Below are positions 24,017 to 33,171 of a stretch of 41,271 nt of DNA, one piece after another. Each line of letters starts with the position of its first letter. Positions within the stretch are counted from its first letter, which is position 1. Source of the DNA: Virgibacillus_O xinjiangensis (GTDB taxonomy: Bacteria; Bacillota; Bacilli; Bacillales; Amphibacillaceae). A program made the translations under genes and the position numbers. The stretch covers positions 1-41,271 of the forward strand of contig NZ_JBHRSA010000005.1 in NCBI RefSeq assembly GCF_042643145.1, written 5' to 3'. Under the pieces are notes generated by a model, which was not told the origin of the DNA, did no database searches, and saw only the letters and a program-made list of their open reading frames with translations.

Positions 24017-26145
24017 ATGGGGCAAGCTATGAATTTGTTAAGAGCTTGGCATTATGTGGAGTTTTTAACACCATATGAAATTAAATTCAAGAACAAAGCA
24101 GCCGACGTGAACTATCTTAGGGAATTGACAGAACTACCATGGCAATCGACTGATAAATATTTAGACACTGGTAAACACACATACACGCATCAAGTTTATG
24201 TGGGAGTATTCCCAATTAGGGAAGAATTAGATTTTGCAAGAGAGCACTTTAGAGAAACAGAAGTACGGCCTGACATAGAGGATCATCAAGGGAAAACGGC
24301 TCTTGCTGTGATTGAGATTAATAATGATGGAAAATACATAGAAGATAGTGCTTCCATTTCTACAATGCCTTTTGGCCTTGGCCAACTGAATAAAGGGGAA
24401 AGGTATAAGGACGAATGGTCAACATTATTTGGCAAATACAAAGAAGAAGTTAAGCAAATAGCTTCCAGTCATTTAAAAGGGAGCATTGACTATAAAAAGT
24501 TACAACTGTTTTTAAGAGAATTACTAGAAAGTTCGGAATGGTCACCAGAATTAATTAATCCACCTTTTATTTCATTTACTTACAGACATAAAAAGGATAG
24601 AAAGAGTGAAAAAGAAGATATATTGAACAGTTTTTTTATCCGAGATTTAGAAATTGTTGAAAAGGCTCATAAGAGTGGAGAGAGCGGAAATGCGTTAAAC
24701 CAATACTTAAAAGGTACGAAGGGAAAAGTAGATATTGATGAGAACCGCGAGAAAATAGAAAGAATCTTATCTCCTGAGCACATCCCCTTAGCTAAATGGC
24801 CTTCCAAAGATGAATACCACCTGAGTATGATGCAGCAACTGGCTGTAAACAGTATTTTTATGAAGGATACTCCTCACAACAATTTGTATTCAGTGAATGG
24901 CCCACCGGGGACTGGAAAGACAACTTTGCTTAAGGATATTATGGCCGAGAATGTCTTCCAAAGAGCTAAACGAATGGTCAAGTTTAGTGATCCGAATAAA
25001 GCATTTACACATATGAAAGATATTCAAGTGAGTGAAAAATTCAAGGTCAGAGTTCAAAATATTGATGACTCTATTCGTGGATACGGTATGGTAGTGGCTT
25101 CTTCAAACAATACAGCTGTAGAGAATATCTAGTAAAACATTGCATCCGGGGATTTTCTAATCTTTCAAAGATCAACACCTATACACATCCGGAAGTTGTC
25201 AAACCAATCTGGGACGCTTTCTTTCTTATTGTACCTGTGATTTCAACCGCTTTTGCTTCCCTAGGCAACATGTTCGAGGGATTGAAAAGAGAGGAATTGG
25301 ATTGGTTAATTATTGATGAAGCAGGTCAAGCTAAGCCTCAAATGGCTGTCGGTGGTATATGGAGAGCAAAATATACGGTAGCTGTGGGAGACCCACTGCA
25401 AATTGAACCTGTAGTGACCACTCCCCCATCAATTTATACTGATCTGGCTAATTACTTTGACATTTCTTCGTCGTCTTATTTTTCTCCTCATTCCTCTGTA
25501 CAAAGTATTGCAGATTTAGGAAACCCTTATGGAAAAAATTTAGCCGGAACTTGGATAGGGTTACCCCTGTGGGTTCATAGGAGATGTCTTAACCCCATGT
25601 TCAAGATTTCAAATGAGATAGCATATGACGGAAATATGGTTCTCGCTACACAAGAAAACGACACATTTACTTTCAGTGGTCAAAGTGAGTGGATCGATGT
25701 AAAAGGGGAATCAGTTGCACGGCAGTATGTAGAAGCTCAAGGGGAACGGTTATTAATTTTGCTACAGACACTTATCGATGACAATGATGGGAGTTTGCCT
25801 AATGTCTATATTATATCGCCATTTAAAAAGGTAGCCGATGAATTGAAGATTCTGTTGAAGAAGAGATTACCTACAATGGTTAGTGGCGAAAATTCTATTA
25901 AAGCGTGGGTACGGGAGTCGGTTGGAACTGTGCATACGTTTCAAGGAAAAGAAGCAGAAATTGTCATATTTTGTTTAGGAGTTGATGAGACCCAAAAAGG
26001 AGCTGCTAAATGGGCTACGGATAAACCAAATTTAATTAATGTAGCTGTCACGCGTGCAAAATACCGGCTTTACGTGATTGGTGATAAAAACATATGGCGC
26101 CATCTTCCTTATATGGAAACAGTTGAGAAATCCTTGACTTGGTAG
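24017..26145 (+). pseudogene. UPF1-like SF1 helicase, internally deleted and frameshifted
   Basis: The first part (24017-25132, 371 residues) opens after GAAGGAGA with an unfamiliar N-terminal domain (LLRAWHYVEFLTPYEIKF) and carries Walker A NGPPGTGKTTLL (G295-T302) and motif Ia ASSNNTAVENI, then stops. Beyond, frame 2 resumes with LVKHCIRGFSNLSKI and continues to 26145 with motif II WLIIDEAGQAKPQ, motif III VAVGDPLQIEP, and motifs V/VI TVHTFQGKEAEIVIF and NVAVTRAKYRLYVIG. Relatives have several hundred residues between motifs Ia and II; here it is about 60. So the gene carries a frameshift and a large in-gene deletion. Such helicases are frequent in defence islands, but no partner gene is present. 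Confidence 0.75.
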
Positions 26146-26345
26146 AGAATTATGTGGGGGAAAGCTATCTTAAAAGGCGATACTACTATGCTTGTTCATA
26201 TATGAATTTATTGTTCATGTAACTTACTTAATAAATGTTTGAACCTAACAAAGTTTGGTACCAATTAAGCAAAAGCAATGGAGGACATACGATTCGAGAC
26301 TAAGCTGAAAAAAGCTAGAAATACAAACATGTCAGGAGGAGTTCC

Positions 26346-27092
26346 ATGCCAAATTTAGAGGGTCAGGTCGTACTGGTGACAGGCGCGAATCGTGGACAGG
26401 GAAGGGCGATTGCCGAGCACTTGATTGAATCAGGTGCTATCGTTGCCGTGGGTGCGCGCCAGTATGAACGTGCTGCAGAGGCAGTTGATGAAATAGGGAA
26501 TGCGCATGCTTATCCGGTGCAGCTGGATGTCACCAACGAAACAGAATGGAAAGCCGCGGCAGAAAATATCGTGGAGCAATTCGGCAAGATAGATGTGCTG
26601 GTGAATAACGCCGGCCTATTGATCCGCAAGCCTTTTACGGAAATCACTGCAGAAGAGTACCTGCAGTTGATCCAGGTCAATCAAATGGGCGTGTTTCTCG
26701 GCATGCAGTCCGTGGTTCCGTTCATGGAGAAGCAGGGGAAAGGCTCGATCATCAACAATGTATCAGTCTCTGCCTTTTCACCAATCGCCCACTCCTCTGC
26801 TTATGCGGCAAGTAAAGCGTCTGTCGTGGCGATGTCCAAAGCAGCAGCGGTGGAGCTGGGAGCCAAAGGAATCCGCGTGAACATGATCCATCCAGGTGGG
26901 GTCGATACCGACATGGCCACGAACGGGCAAGATGTCCCGGCATATTATCAGACCATTCCATTAGGACGGATCGGCAGACCACTGGAAATCGCCAAGGCTG
27001 TCGCCTATTTTGCATCGGACGACAGCTCGTACTGCACAGGAGCAGAACTGGTCGTTGATGGCGGGATGACACTGGGAAATGCCGAGGGGTGA
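26346..27092 (+). CDS. Short-chain dehydrogenase/reductase (SDR)
   Basis: A 248-residue classical SDR using NAD(P)(H). The nucleotide motif TGANRGQG is at residues 12-19, NNAG at 87-90, and the catalytic triad S140, Y153 and K157 sits in NVSVSAF and SAYAASK. The C-terminal GRIGRPLEIAKAVAYFASDDSSYCTG and VVDGG are those of FabG/20-beta-hydroxysteroid dehydrogenase-like enzymes. The substrate is not evident. ATG at 26346 has AGGAGG seven bases ahead. The last codon and stop run directly into the 42-bp tandem array, so there is no normal 3' intergenic region. Confidence 0.9.
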   Translation: MPNLEGQVVLVTGANRGQGRAIAEHLIESGAIVAVGARQYERAAEAVDEIGNAHAYPVQLDVTNETEWKAAAENIVEQFGKIDVLVNNAGLLIRKPFTEITAEEYLQLIQVNQMGVFLGMQSVVPFMEKQGKGSIINNVSVSAFSPIAHSSAYAASKASVVAMSKAAAVELGAKGIRVNMIHPGGVDTDMATNGQDVPAYYQTIPLGRIGRPLEIAKAVAYFASDDSSYCTGAELVVDGGMTLGNAEG

Positions 27093-27315
27093 CGTGAGCA
27101 TGACCGGCCGCTCAGGCCACGGGGCACTACACTCGGGCGTGAGCACCTGCCGCCCAGGCTGTGGGGCACTGCACTCGGTCGTCAGCACCAGCCACTCAGG
27201 CTGTGGGGCACTACACTCGGTCGCCAGCACCAGCCACTCGGGCCACGGGGCAGCATACTTGGGCGTGAGCACCTGCCGCTCGGGCCACGCGGCATTGCAC
27301 TCGTGCTGCATCACC
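27088..27315. repeat. GC-rich tandem array, 42-bp unit, abutting the SDR stop codon
   Basis: A diverged first unit begins at the SDR stop. Clear units start at 27130, 27172, 27214 and 27256, and a partial copy ends near 27315. Consensus halves of 21 bp are CACTCGGGCGTGAGCACC(TGC) and CGCTCGGGCCACGGGGCAC(TG), sharing the core C(A/G)CTCGGGC. The unit length is a multiple of three, so frames stay open on both strands, but the predicted peptides differ from array to array. Confidence 0.9.
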
Positions 27316-27368
27316 GCTCACTTGTCGATAATAGTTGCAATCACTAATGAGTAAGGGTGATAAAAATA

Positions 27369-27515
27369 ATGAAAATTATGTTCTTACTAGCAATATTGAA
27401 TATCGGCGTCTTTGCATTTATAGATATGCACTTGTGGGGCATGATAAGTGGTCTTGTATTCTTATTAATCGGTGCATTTTTCAGTAAGCCCCATTTTAAA
27501 CAAAATAGAAATTAA
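27369..27515 (+). CDS. Small membrane protein between two tandem arrays
   Basis: 48 residues: MKIMFLLAILNIGVFAFID, a short HLWGM turn, SGLVFLLIGAFF and a basic end (KPHFKQNRN); two hydrophobic segments. ATG at 27369 follows AAGGGTGAT. It is AT-rich and sits alone between two GC-rich 42-bp arrays. Not recognised. Confidence 0.5.
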   Translation: MKIMFLLAILNIGVFAFIDMHLWGMISGLVFLLIGAFFSKPHFKQNRN

Positions 27516-27579
27516 CGTATTTGCTAGTTTATTTTATCCATTTCCATGAAGATGGTCAGAATTTAACAGGACTTCACTG

Positions 27580-27762
27580 CACTCGGGCGTGCGCACCTGC
27601 CGCTCGGGCCGAGGGGCACTGCATTCGGTCGCCAGCCCTCGCCACTCGGGCCACGGGGCACTGCACTTGGGCGTGAGCACCTGCTACTCGGGCCGCGCCT
27701 CATCGCACTCGGTCGCCGCCCCGCGCCACACGGGCCGCGCAGCCTCGCACTCGGGCGCATAG
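27580..27762. repeat. GC-rich tandem array, 42-bp unit, second block
   Basis: Units at 27580, 27622, 27664 and 27706 plus a 15-base partial copy. Same family and orientation as the array at 27088, with the core CACTCGGGC or CACTCGGTC. The last units are more diverged. Confidence 0.9.
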
Positions 27763-27947
27763 CAGAAATTTTGCAAAGATCCACCGATATAAAACGCTCA
27801 TGGTCCGCCGCCGAAAACATTGTATTTCCCATCCTCCTTAGGTAAGGTGGAATATAAGAGAGATTTTCAGCGGAATATGATCCTTGCGTTTCCATATCAT
27901 GAGCAATTTCGCTGCAGCCCATTAAATGAACCAGGAGGTACAAAATC

Positions 27948-28385
27948 ATGACCGAAGAACTGACGGTAAGGGATGAAATTCTTATAAACGCAGCTCCTTC
28001 CAAGGTGTGGGAGGTGCTCGTCAAACCAAAATATGTCGCACAGTGGGATGAGCTTCCGGAAGATTATCCGAGTGATGCTATGACAGAAGGCAGTAAAGTG
28101 GTATGGGAAAATCCGAACGGTGGAGAAACTGTCACTACTGTCATCAAAGCGGAGAAAGAGAAGGAATTCATTATGGCCCTGTACATATCGAACTGGGAAG
28201 TGAAGCCAGCGGAAGGTGATGTAGCCTATCGGTTCAGACTGGAAGACCAGGATGGCAAGACATTGCTGAAATTGGAAATTGGCGACTTTTCCTTGGTGAA
28301 GGATGGGCAGAAGTATTATGACGCATCGGTCGAATTTGCAACAGAAGCAAAGGAAACCATCAAGGAATTGGCCGAGAACCAGTAG
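27948..28385 (+). CDS. SRPBCC/AHSA1-domain protein
   Basis: 145 residues with the START/AHSA1 fold: ILINAAPSKVWEVLVKPKYVAQWD at the N-terminus is the family signature, followed by beta strands (GSKVVWENPNGGETVTTVI) and a long C-terminal helix (ASVEFATEAKETIKELAEN). Such proteins bind hydrophobic ligands or act with Hsp90-like partners in other organisms; in bacilli the role is unknown. ATG at 27948 follows AGGAGGT with good spacing. Monocistronic. Confidence 0.85.
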   Translation: MTEELTVRDEILINAAPSKVWEVLVKPKYVAQWDELPEDYPSDAMTEGSKVVWENPNGGETVTTVIKAEKEKEFIMALYISNWEVKPAEGDVAYRFRLEDQDGKTLLKLEIGDFSLVKDGQKYYDASVEFATEAKETIKELAENQ

Positions 28386-28505
28386 ACACCTGGCCATCAA
28401 ACCTGACGTGACTTAGTGGGAGTAAAAGCGGCATATATATGAGGGATTGGCATACCTATAATGGAATATAGCGATCACAGGTCTTATCCGGAAAGGAAGG
28501 ATGGG

Positions 28506-28844
28506 ATGTTCATTTCCGTTACGAGGCTGCGTTTGAAAGGGAAGCGGATGTTGCCCAGCTTTTACTTTCATACCATTACATCGATGATCCAATCAAGGAA
28601 TGCGGAAGGGCTGGAGTTTTCTTTGTTCAACAAAGAAGGCTGGGACACCTACTGGACACTGACCGTATGGGAGTCCAAAGAACACATGATGGCCTTCCGA
28701 AATAGTGGGTGGCATCTAAAAGCAATGAAGCGGTCACGAAAAATGGCGGATCAATTAGAGGCAGTCAACTGGGAATCAGATACTCTTCCCGGATGGAAAG
28801 AGGGGAGAGCCAGGCTGTATGAGAAGTTTGGTAAAGTGAAGTGA
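28506..28844 (+). CDS. Monooxygenase-fold (dimeric alpha/beta barrel) protein
   Basis: 112 residues; FISVTRLRLKGKRMLPSF, then MIQSRNAEGLEFSLFNKEGWDTYWTLTVWESKEHMMAFRNSGWHLKAM, the pattern of antibiotic-biosynthesis monooxygenase-like barrels (DUF3291-type; residues W and H of the second half are conserved). The function of such proteins is usually unknown. The frame is open from an ATG at 28461, but the ATG at 28506 has AAGGAAGG six bases ahead and matches the usual start of the family. Confidence 0.7.
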   Translation: MFISVTRLRLKGKRMLPSFYFHTITSMIQSRNAEGLEFSLFNKEGWDTYWTLTVWESKEHMMAFRNSGWHLKAMKRSRKMADQLEAVNWESDTLPGWKEGRARLYEKFGKVK

Positions 28845-28921
28845 CTTCCCAATTTCACCACATATGTCGATTCCAAAGGGGCAATCGCTTCTTATCAATA
28901 TAACCATGAAACAAGACAGAC

Positions 28922-28949
28922 AAGGCGATCCACAGGTGATCGTCTTTTT
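28922..28949 (+). terminator. Terminator after the monooxygenase-fold gene
   Basis: AAGGCGATC pairs with GATCGTCTT (one G-T) around seven bases, then TTT. Confidence 0.8.
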
Positions 28950-28999
28950 CTATAAAGAGTTTTTCAACTGAACGTTGCTAAAAGGAAGGAGGGTAGTAC

Positions 29000-29422
29000 A
29001 TGGCAGCAAACAAATATGCTGGTTTCCTGGAAAGATTCATCGCAAGAGTTCTGGACTTCAATATCATCACATTATCCTTAGCCTCGTTGTTCTTTCTGTT
29101 TACAGGCAATTTCTCATTGGAATGGAGAAGTGGCTGGACCTGGGAAGTCTTCTATTTGGTGTATTTGATCATGGTCCCTGTTCTCTGGTCTGGTTATGTC
29201 ATTGGCAAACGCATCTGCAAAATCAAATTGCAGCGGACGAATGATGAGCATGTCAACTTTACCAATACGTTCATGCGGGAGGTGGTCGGCTTTCATGTAA
29301 TCGGCATTCTCACGCTTGGTATATCTCTCATCGTCAGTGTGTTCATGATCATTTTCCGGGAAGATAAAAGAGCCATACATGATATCGTAGGCGGGACATA
29401 TGTACGGAGGGCTTATTGGTGA
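29000..29422 (+). CDS. RDD-family membrane protein
   Basis: 140 residues. RFIARVLDFNIITLSL carries the R-x-x-x-x-x-D motif of the RDD domain, followed by three membrane segments and the C-terminal DKRAIHDIVGGTYVRR typical of the family. The role is unknown; some RDD proteins are linked to transport or salt stress. ATG at 29000 follows AAGGAAGGAGGG. Own terminator at 29507. Confidence 0.85.
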   Translation: MAANKYAGFLERFIARVLDFNIITLSLASLFFLFTGNFSLEWRSGWTWEVFYLVYLIMVPVLWSGYVIGKRICKIKLQRTNDEHVNFTNTFMREVVGFHVIGILTLGISLIVSVFMIIFREDKRAIHDIVGGTYVRRAYW

Positions 29423-29506
29423 GCACATAATTTGGTCTGTTCCTTTTATATACAATCTTGAATTTACAAGTAGAGAACCATGATTTTTTATAAAAGGTTA
29501 TAAAAT

Positions 29507-29551
29507 AAGAATGGATGAACCTGGTGCTGATTAGGGTTTCATCCATTCTTT
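29507..29551 (+). terminator. Terminator after the RDD gene
   Basis: AAGAATGGATGAA pairs with TTCATCCATTCTT around a 17-base loop, followed by TAAA. The T tract is part of the stem, so direction is not fixed. Confidence 0.6.
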
Positions 29552-29851
29552 AAATAGTGGTGAAGGATTCCACAACGGGCGGTAAAAAAGACGGGACAAA
29601 TGGTAAAGATAGTTCGCCGTACTCAGTATCTCCCTCATGGATATACGAGTCCATAGTAATAGGCATAATTAACGAATTATTACAATTACTGTAATATTTT
29701 GGTAAATTACGTTGAATCATGGTAATTAATGGATTATATTGAGTGAGTCATCAAGATTAGGGATACCTTAAGTGATAGAGTATTACAATTAAAAAGTGGG
29801 GAACTTTTCAAGCAGTAAAAATTAAAAAACTATTTTCTGGAGGTTTTCGCT
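29552..29851. other. AT-rich intergenic stretch
   Basis: No gene. Several TTAC/GTAA motifs lie between 29680 and 29740, including the near-perfect palindrome ATTACTGTAAT. Nothing else recognised. Confidence 0.4.
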
Positions 29852-30019
29852 ATCAATTTCTTGAAAACTTTAAGTTTATCTATTGTAGTCATTTGTCTCT
29901 TACTCATATTAGTGGTATTGATGAACAATTATCATAATAATATTTATGGCCAATTAGTAATAATAGTATGTGCTTGTTTCACAGTTACTTTCGGAATGAA
30001 ATTGATGAGTAAAACTTGA
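29852..30019 (+). CDS. Small two-segment membrane protein with ATC start
   Basis: The only start at proper distance (eight bases) from the strong GGAGG at 29839-29843 is ATC at 29852, giving a 55-residue protein that begins with the residues NFLKTLSLSIVVICLLL and has a second hydrophobic segment (LVIIVCACFTVTFGM). A TTG at 29861 is the only canonical alternative but lies 17 bases from the binding site. Not recognised; whether it is expressed is uncertain. Confidence 0.4.
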   Translation: MNFLKTLSLSIVVICLLLILVVLMNNYHNNIYGQLVIIVCACFTVTFGMKLMSKT

Positions 30020-30105
30020 TTAATAGGTATGGATAAAAACGGGGCAATGCTTGGGCAATCTTTCGGGAGAGCCTCTAAAACTGAAATAATCGGAGGATTC
30101 TATTA

Positions 30106-30789
30106 ATGGCAGGAACAGCCGTCGAATTGATCGATGATGCATGGCAATTTGTCATGGAGAACAGGTTTCTGCTTTCATTGGTAAGTTTGTTGACGATCAT
30201 TGTTGCGGCAGGTATTGTCGCAAATGAATTCAAGTGGGGAACGATTAAATTATTACTGATCCGGCCGATTACGCGGACCAAAATTTGGGCTTCCAAATAT
30301 GTATCAGTATTACTGTTTGCGTTATTCACCCTCTTATTTGTTTTGATTTTTTCATGGATTATTGGAGCGCTATTTTTCGGTGTCAACGGAATGGACCCGC
30401 GTATCGTACTCAGTCAAAGTGAGGGGTATGCATATGTTTCCATTATCCAACAAATCATCAAAGGCTATGGATTGCAGCTTGTTACATTGGTCATTATGGC
30501 AACATTTGCTTTTATGATATCGACGATGTTTCGACAAAGTTCACTGGCTATAGGGGTTGCTATTTTCCTTATGCTGTCCGGTAACGCGATAGTCAGCTTT
30601 TTCTCTGAATATGATTGGGCAAAATACATCCTCTTTGCCAATACTGACATGGGACAATACATCAACGGAATACCATTGTTTGAGGGCATGACTCTCGGAT
30701 TTTCCATTACGGTGCTGGCAGTCTATTACTTCATTTTCCTTGTCATATCATGGGTGTTTTTTACCGAACGGGATGTAGCTGGCAACTGA
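30106..30789 (+). pseudogene. ABC-2-type permease, N-terminally truncated
   Basis: 227 residues resembling the C-terminal two-thirds of ABC-2 permeases of the YhaP/NatB-like group: SLLTIIVAAGIVANEFKWGTIKLLLIRPITRTKIWASKY is the central signature, followed by five hydrophobic segments. Complete relatives are about 310-330 residues and begin with a membrane segment and a roughly 70-residue outside loop, both lacking here. The ATG at 30106 does follow GGAGGA with good spacing, so a short product may still be made. No ATPase gene is adjacent. Probably a deletion remnant. Confidence 0.6.
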
Positions 30790-30830
30790 AATAATTTCAC
30801 TAGAGAGAGTTTACGAAATAAAAAACATTT

Positions 30831-30862
30831 GCCATACCCCTGCTAGATCAAGGGGTTATGGC
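30831..30862. other. Strong hairpin, GCCATA-CCCCT
   Basis: GCCATACCCCT at 30831-30841 pairs with AGGGGTTATGGC at 30851-30862 with one bulge, around a nine-base loop. No T tract; function unknown. Confidence 0.5.
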
Positions 30863-30925
30863 AGCTTTACAGATAGAGGGAAACAATAAAGACGACACTC
30901 CAACTATAGAGTGCATGAAGAAACG

Positions 30926-30955
30926 AGACGATCATCGATTGGTCGTCTTTTCTTA
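30926..30955 (+). terminator. Terminator-like hairpin before the PAS-STAS gene
   Basis: AGACGATC pairs with GGTCGTCT (one G-T) and TTTTCTT follows. Confidence 0.6.
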
Positions 30956-31125
30956 TGGAAGAAATCTAAGTATATTTGGCCGAGGGCTGGTTTCATATTT
31001 AATCAGAAAAGTTCCATGGACCTATATTAGTTCGATAAATACCCATGATACAATGACGATGAGGCTTACGCTAGTTTAATAACGTAGATAGCATATAGGT
31101 GGTTTACGTCAAGAAAGGTGGCAGC

Positions 31126-31893
31126 ATGGTGAACAATAGCTTATTGCCTATGAGTATAACAGGCACAGATGCGCTCAATAGTATTGGAGAAAATATTATT
31201 ATTGCTGATACAGATTATAAAATTATCTGGTTGAATACGTGTGCTAGACAATTACTTAATCTAGTAGCTCCTTTGTATGGTTTATCCAGTTCCGATGACT
31301 TGATTGGGATGAGCATGGATTCCTTTCATAAAGAACCTTCATACCAGCGCCAAGTGATGTCTGGATTGGAAAATGGACATAGAGCCCGGATCGAAATAAA
31401 AAACAAATATATTGCTGATATTGTCATAACGCCAATAAAGAATTTGCAGGAACAAAGTGAGGAAATCGCGGGATACATGGTTATGCTCATGGATGTTACA
31501 AGTCAAGCGGAGAAAGCAAAGAGGTTGGAGGAAAAAGTCAGGGAGTTATCTGCTCCGATCCTGAATATCTGGGAAAACACCATAGCTCTTACACTTGTTG
31601 GGGAACTCGATGTGAATAGAGGAAAAACCATCATACCCGTAATTATTGAGGAATGCATCTCAAAACATATAGACTTCGTCATGGTTAGTCTAAGAGGGAT
31701 AAATAACTTTGATGACAGTGTGCGTGAGACACTTGTGAAATTACATGCGTCTTTAAAATTGATAGGGGCGCAATGCATTATAGTTGGTATCAAGCCGAAT
31801 TTAGCCATGGAAATTGGAGAGTTAAGTAATATAGATACCTTTAGAAATGCTCATGAAGGTTTGCAACATATCATGAAGCTGCAAGAGGACTAG
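31126..31893 (+). CDS. PAS-STAS protein, RsbR-like
   Basis: 255 residues: an N-terminal PAS domain (about 15-135: IGENIIIADTDYKIIWLNTCARQLL, ending in the PAS/PAC-type AGYMVMLMDVTSQAEKA), a helical linker (KRLEEKVRELSAPILNIWENTIAL) and a C-terminal STAS domain (about 155-255). This is the architecture of stressosome-type RsbR paralogues that control sigma-B. At the site of the conserved D-x-x-G-x-x-x-x-D-T phosphoacceptor the sequence reads LRGINNFDDSV, so the Thr is Ser and the leading Asp is Arg. The PAS cysteine of LOV domains is not evident. ATG at 31126 has AAAGGTGG six bases ahead. Confidence 0.8.
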   Translation: MVNNSLLPMSITGTDALNSIGENIIIADTDYKIIWLNTCARQLLNLVAPLYGLSSSDDLIGMSMDSFHKEPSYQRQVMSGLENGHRARIEIKNKYIADIVITPIKNLQEQSEEIAGYMVMLMDVTSQAEKAKRLEEKVRELSAPILNIWENTIALTLVGELDVNRGKTIIPVIIEECISKHIDFVMVSLRGINNFDDSVRETLVKLHASLKLIGAQCIIVGIKPNLAMEIGELSNIDTFRNAHEGLQHIMKLQED

Positions 31894-32403
31894 AAAGCGT
31901 GAACCTCAGGTCTTTTGATCTCTTTTCAACTTTTACTGAACGATGATGTTGGAGAGCTGATGATCCGAAGAATTGAGGTGCTTTGCGTTGGACAACGATG
32001 CTGAGGAACACAGCAACACCTACCGGATATGAAACAATCTCCAAAACATATTAAAAACTCAAGATTAAAAGTAGTGTATTGCTCTAGAGATACGCTTTTT
32101 AAAAGCTTATAAAAGCCAGTTCATTCCATGTCTATGGGGTCAACTGGCTTTTTTTCATGTTCATGTTACCCATCTAGCTGGAAAAGGGAATGGGTGACTG
32201 CCTGGATTCTAGGTTATTCAGATGCCTACCAATCCAGTAAGCCCCAAAGCAGGGAAGCAAATGTAAGAAAATACATGTATGAAAGTTGACTGGGGGTTTT
32301 TTCAAAATCAGCTTTCATGGAACCATGTTTTGGAGATCAAATAGAACATATGAGAAACAGGTATGTCACTCATGGATGAATACCTCTTTCTCATTAATCT
32401 GGC
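31894..32403. other. Gene-free stretch with a terminator
   Basis: Apart from the terminator at 32113 and a hairpin at 32350-32394 (ATGAGAAA.AGGTAT pairing with ATACCT.TTTCTCAT) that may end the minus-strand stress gene, only short frames of 14-20 codons are seen. No feature recognised. Confidence 0.5.
32113..32156 (+). terminator. Terminator, probably of the PAS-STAS gene
   Basis: AAGCCAGTT pairs with AACTGGCTT around a 20-base loop, then TTTTTC. Confidence 0.75.
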
Positions 32404-32817
32404 TTAAAAATTTTCCCTGTTTTGAGCGTTAACCACTTCTTCGGGATACATCTCCGTGTTTTCGGTCTTATTGGATAGGAAGACGCGGTAGATAATTTGT
32501 TCGTTATCATCGCCGGCTTCCACTAATACGATGTTTTTACCATCTTTAAGATATTGCTCATACTGTTTTGCCTGCGCTTTGGAAATGCCTGTTCTCATTC
32601 CAGTCCCAGAAAGAGTTATTCCTTGCTGACCTGATGCTGAAATGGCGATTCCTGATAAAGTTATAGCACCTGTATCATTTTTAACCTTGTTCACATTCTC
32701 TTTATCTTTGGTGAGGACAGAAATGTCTTTACTGGAATACCCTATATCTGTTAAGTGTTTAATCGCTCTTTCCGTCATTTCCACATCAGAGAAAACACCA
32801 CCGATGATCCTATCCAT
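32404..32817 (-). CDS. General stress protein, GSP17M (YflT-like) domain
   Basis: 137 residues. The N-terminal IIGGVFSDVEMTERAIKHLTDIGYSSKDISVLTKD is the GSP17M/YflT signature, followed by a glycine-rich middle (GISKAQAKQYEQYLKDGKNIVLVEAG) that closes the domain and an acidic tail. Family members in Bacillus are sigma-B-dependent general stress proteins of unknown biochemistry. A sigma-B-type promoter precedes it. Minus strand; AAGGAGG lies 12 bases before the ATG. Confidence 0.8.
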   Translation of the reverse strand: MDRIIGGVFSDVEMTERAIKHLTDIGYSSKDISVLTKDKENVNKVKNDTGAITLSGIAISASGQQGITLSGTGMRTGISKAQAKQYEQYLKDGKNIVLVEAGDDNEQIIYRVFLSNKTENTEMYPEEVVNAQNRENF

Positions 32818-32857
32818 TTTAGAGAACAGCCTCCTTTTGTGGGTGGGGTATTAATCT

Positions 32858-32883
32858 ATACCCGAAAAAAAGATCGTTTGAAC
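32858..32883 (-). promoter_or_regulatory. Sigma-B-type promoter of the GSP17M gene
   Basis: Read on the minus strand: GTTCAA, exactly 14 bases, GGGTAT, close to the sigma-B consensus GTTTAA-N12..14-GGGTAT. It lies about 40 bases before the ATG of the stress gene. This fits the gene product and the RsbR-like neighbour. Confidence 0.7.
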
Positions 32884-33171
32884 GACTCATATATGATTAA
32901 ATGTGACAAACTGTCAACGCTATTGAAACTCGATAGACGATAGTCATCCTGGGAACCATGCATACGAAAAGGCGCTAGCCCTCTTCGACTCTGTTCCTCT
33001 TTCCCTAGGAGAGGATGGTGTGGAAATGGGAAAGGCCGTATTAATCATCACCCGAGATAACAGTGTTCGAATGGAATGCTCCAAGTTGTCCCATATCTTC
33101 ATAAATCACCCTTTTTTCCACATACTATGGATTCTCACAGAAAATGCGAAGAGCAAGAAGGAGCGAAGGAG

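Noticed and set aside
26961..27314. Minus-strand frame with a Trp/Pro-rich repeated peptide
   Set aside because: Another array translation, overlapping the SDR gene on the opposite strand, without ribosome binding site.
27088..27762. CRISPR array
   Set aside because: The units are contiguous 42-bp tandem repeats made of two similar halves, without unique spacers and without cas genes.
27563..28024. Minus-strand frame with a Pro/Arg/Ser-rich 14-residue repeated peptide
   Set aside because: It is the 42-bp array read in an open frame. The other arrays of the family give quite different peptides, so the repeat is not coding.
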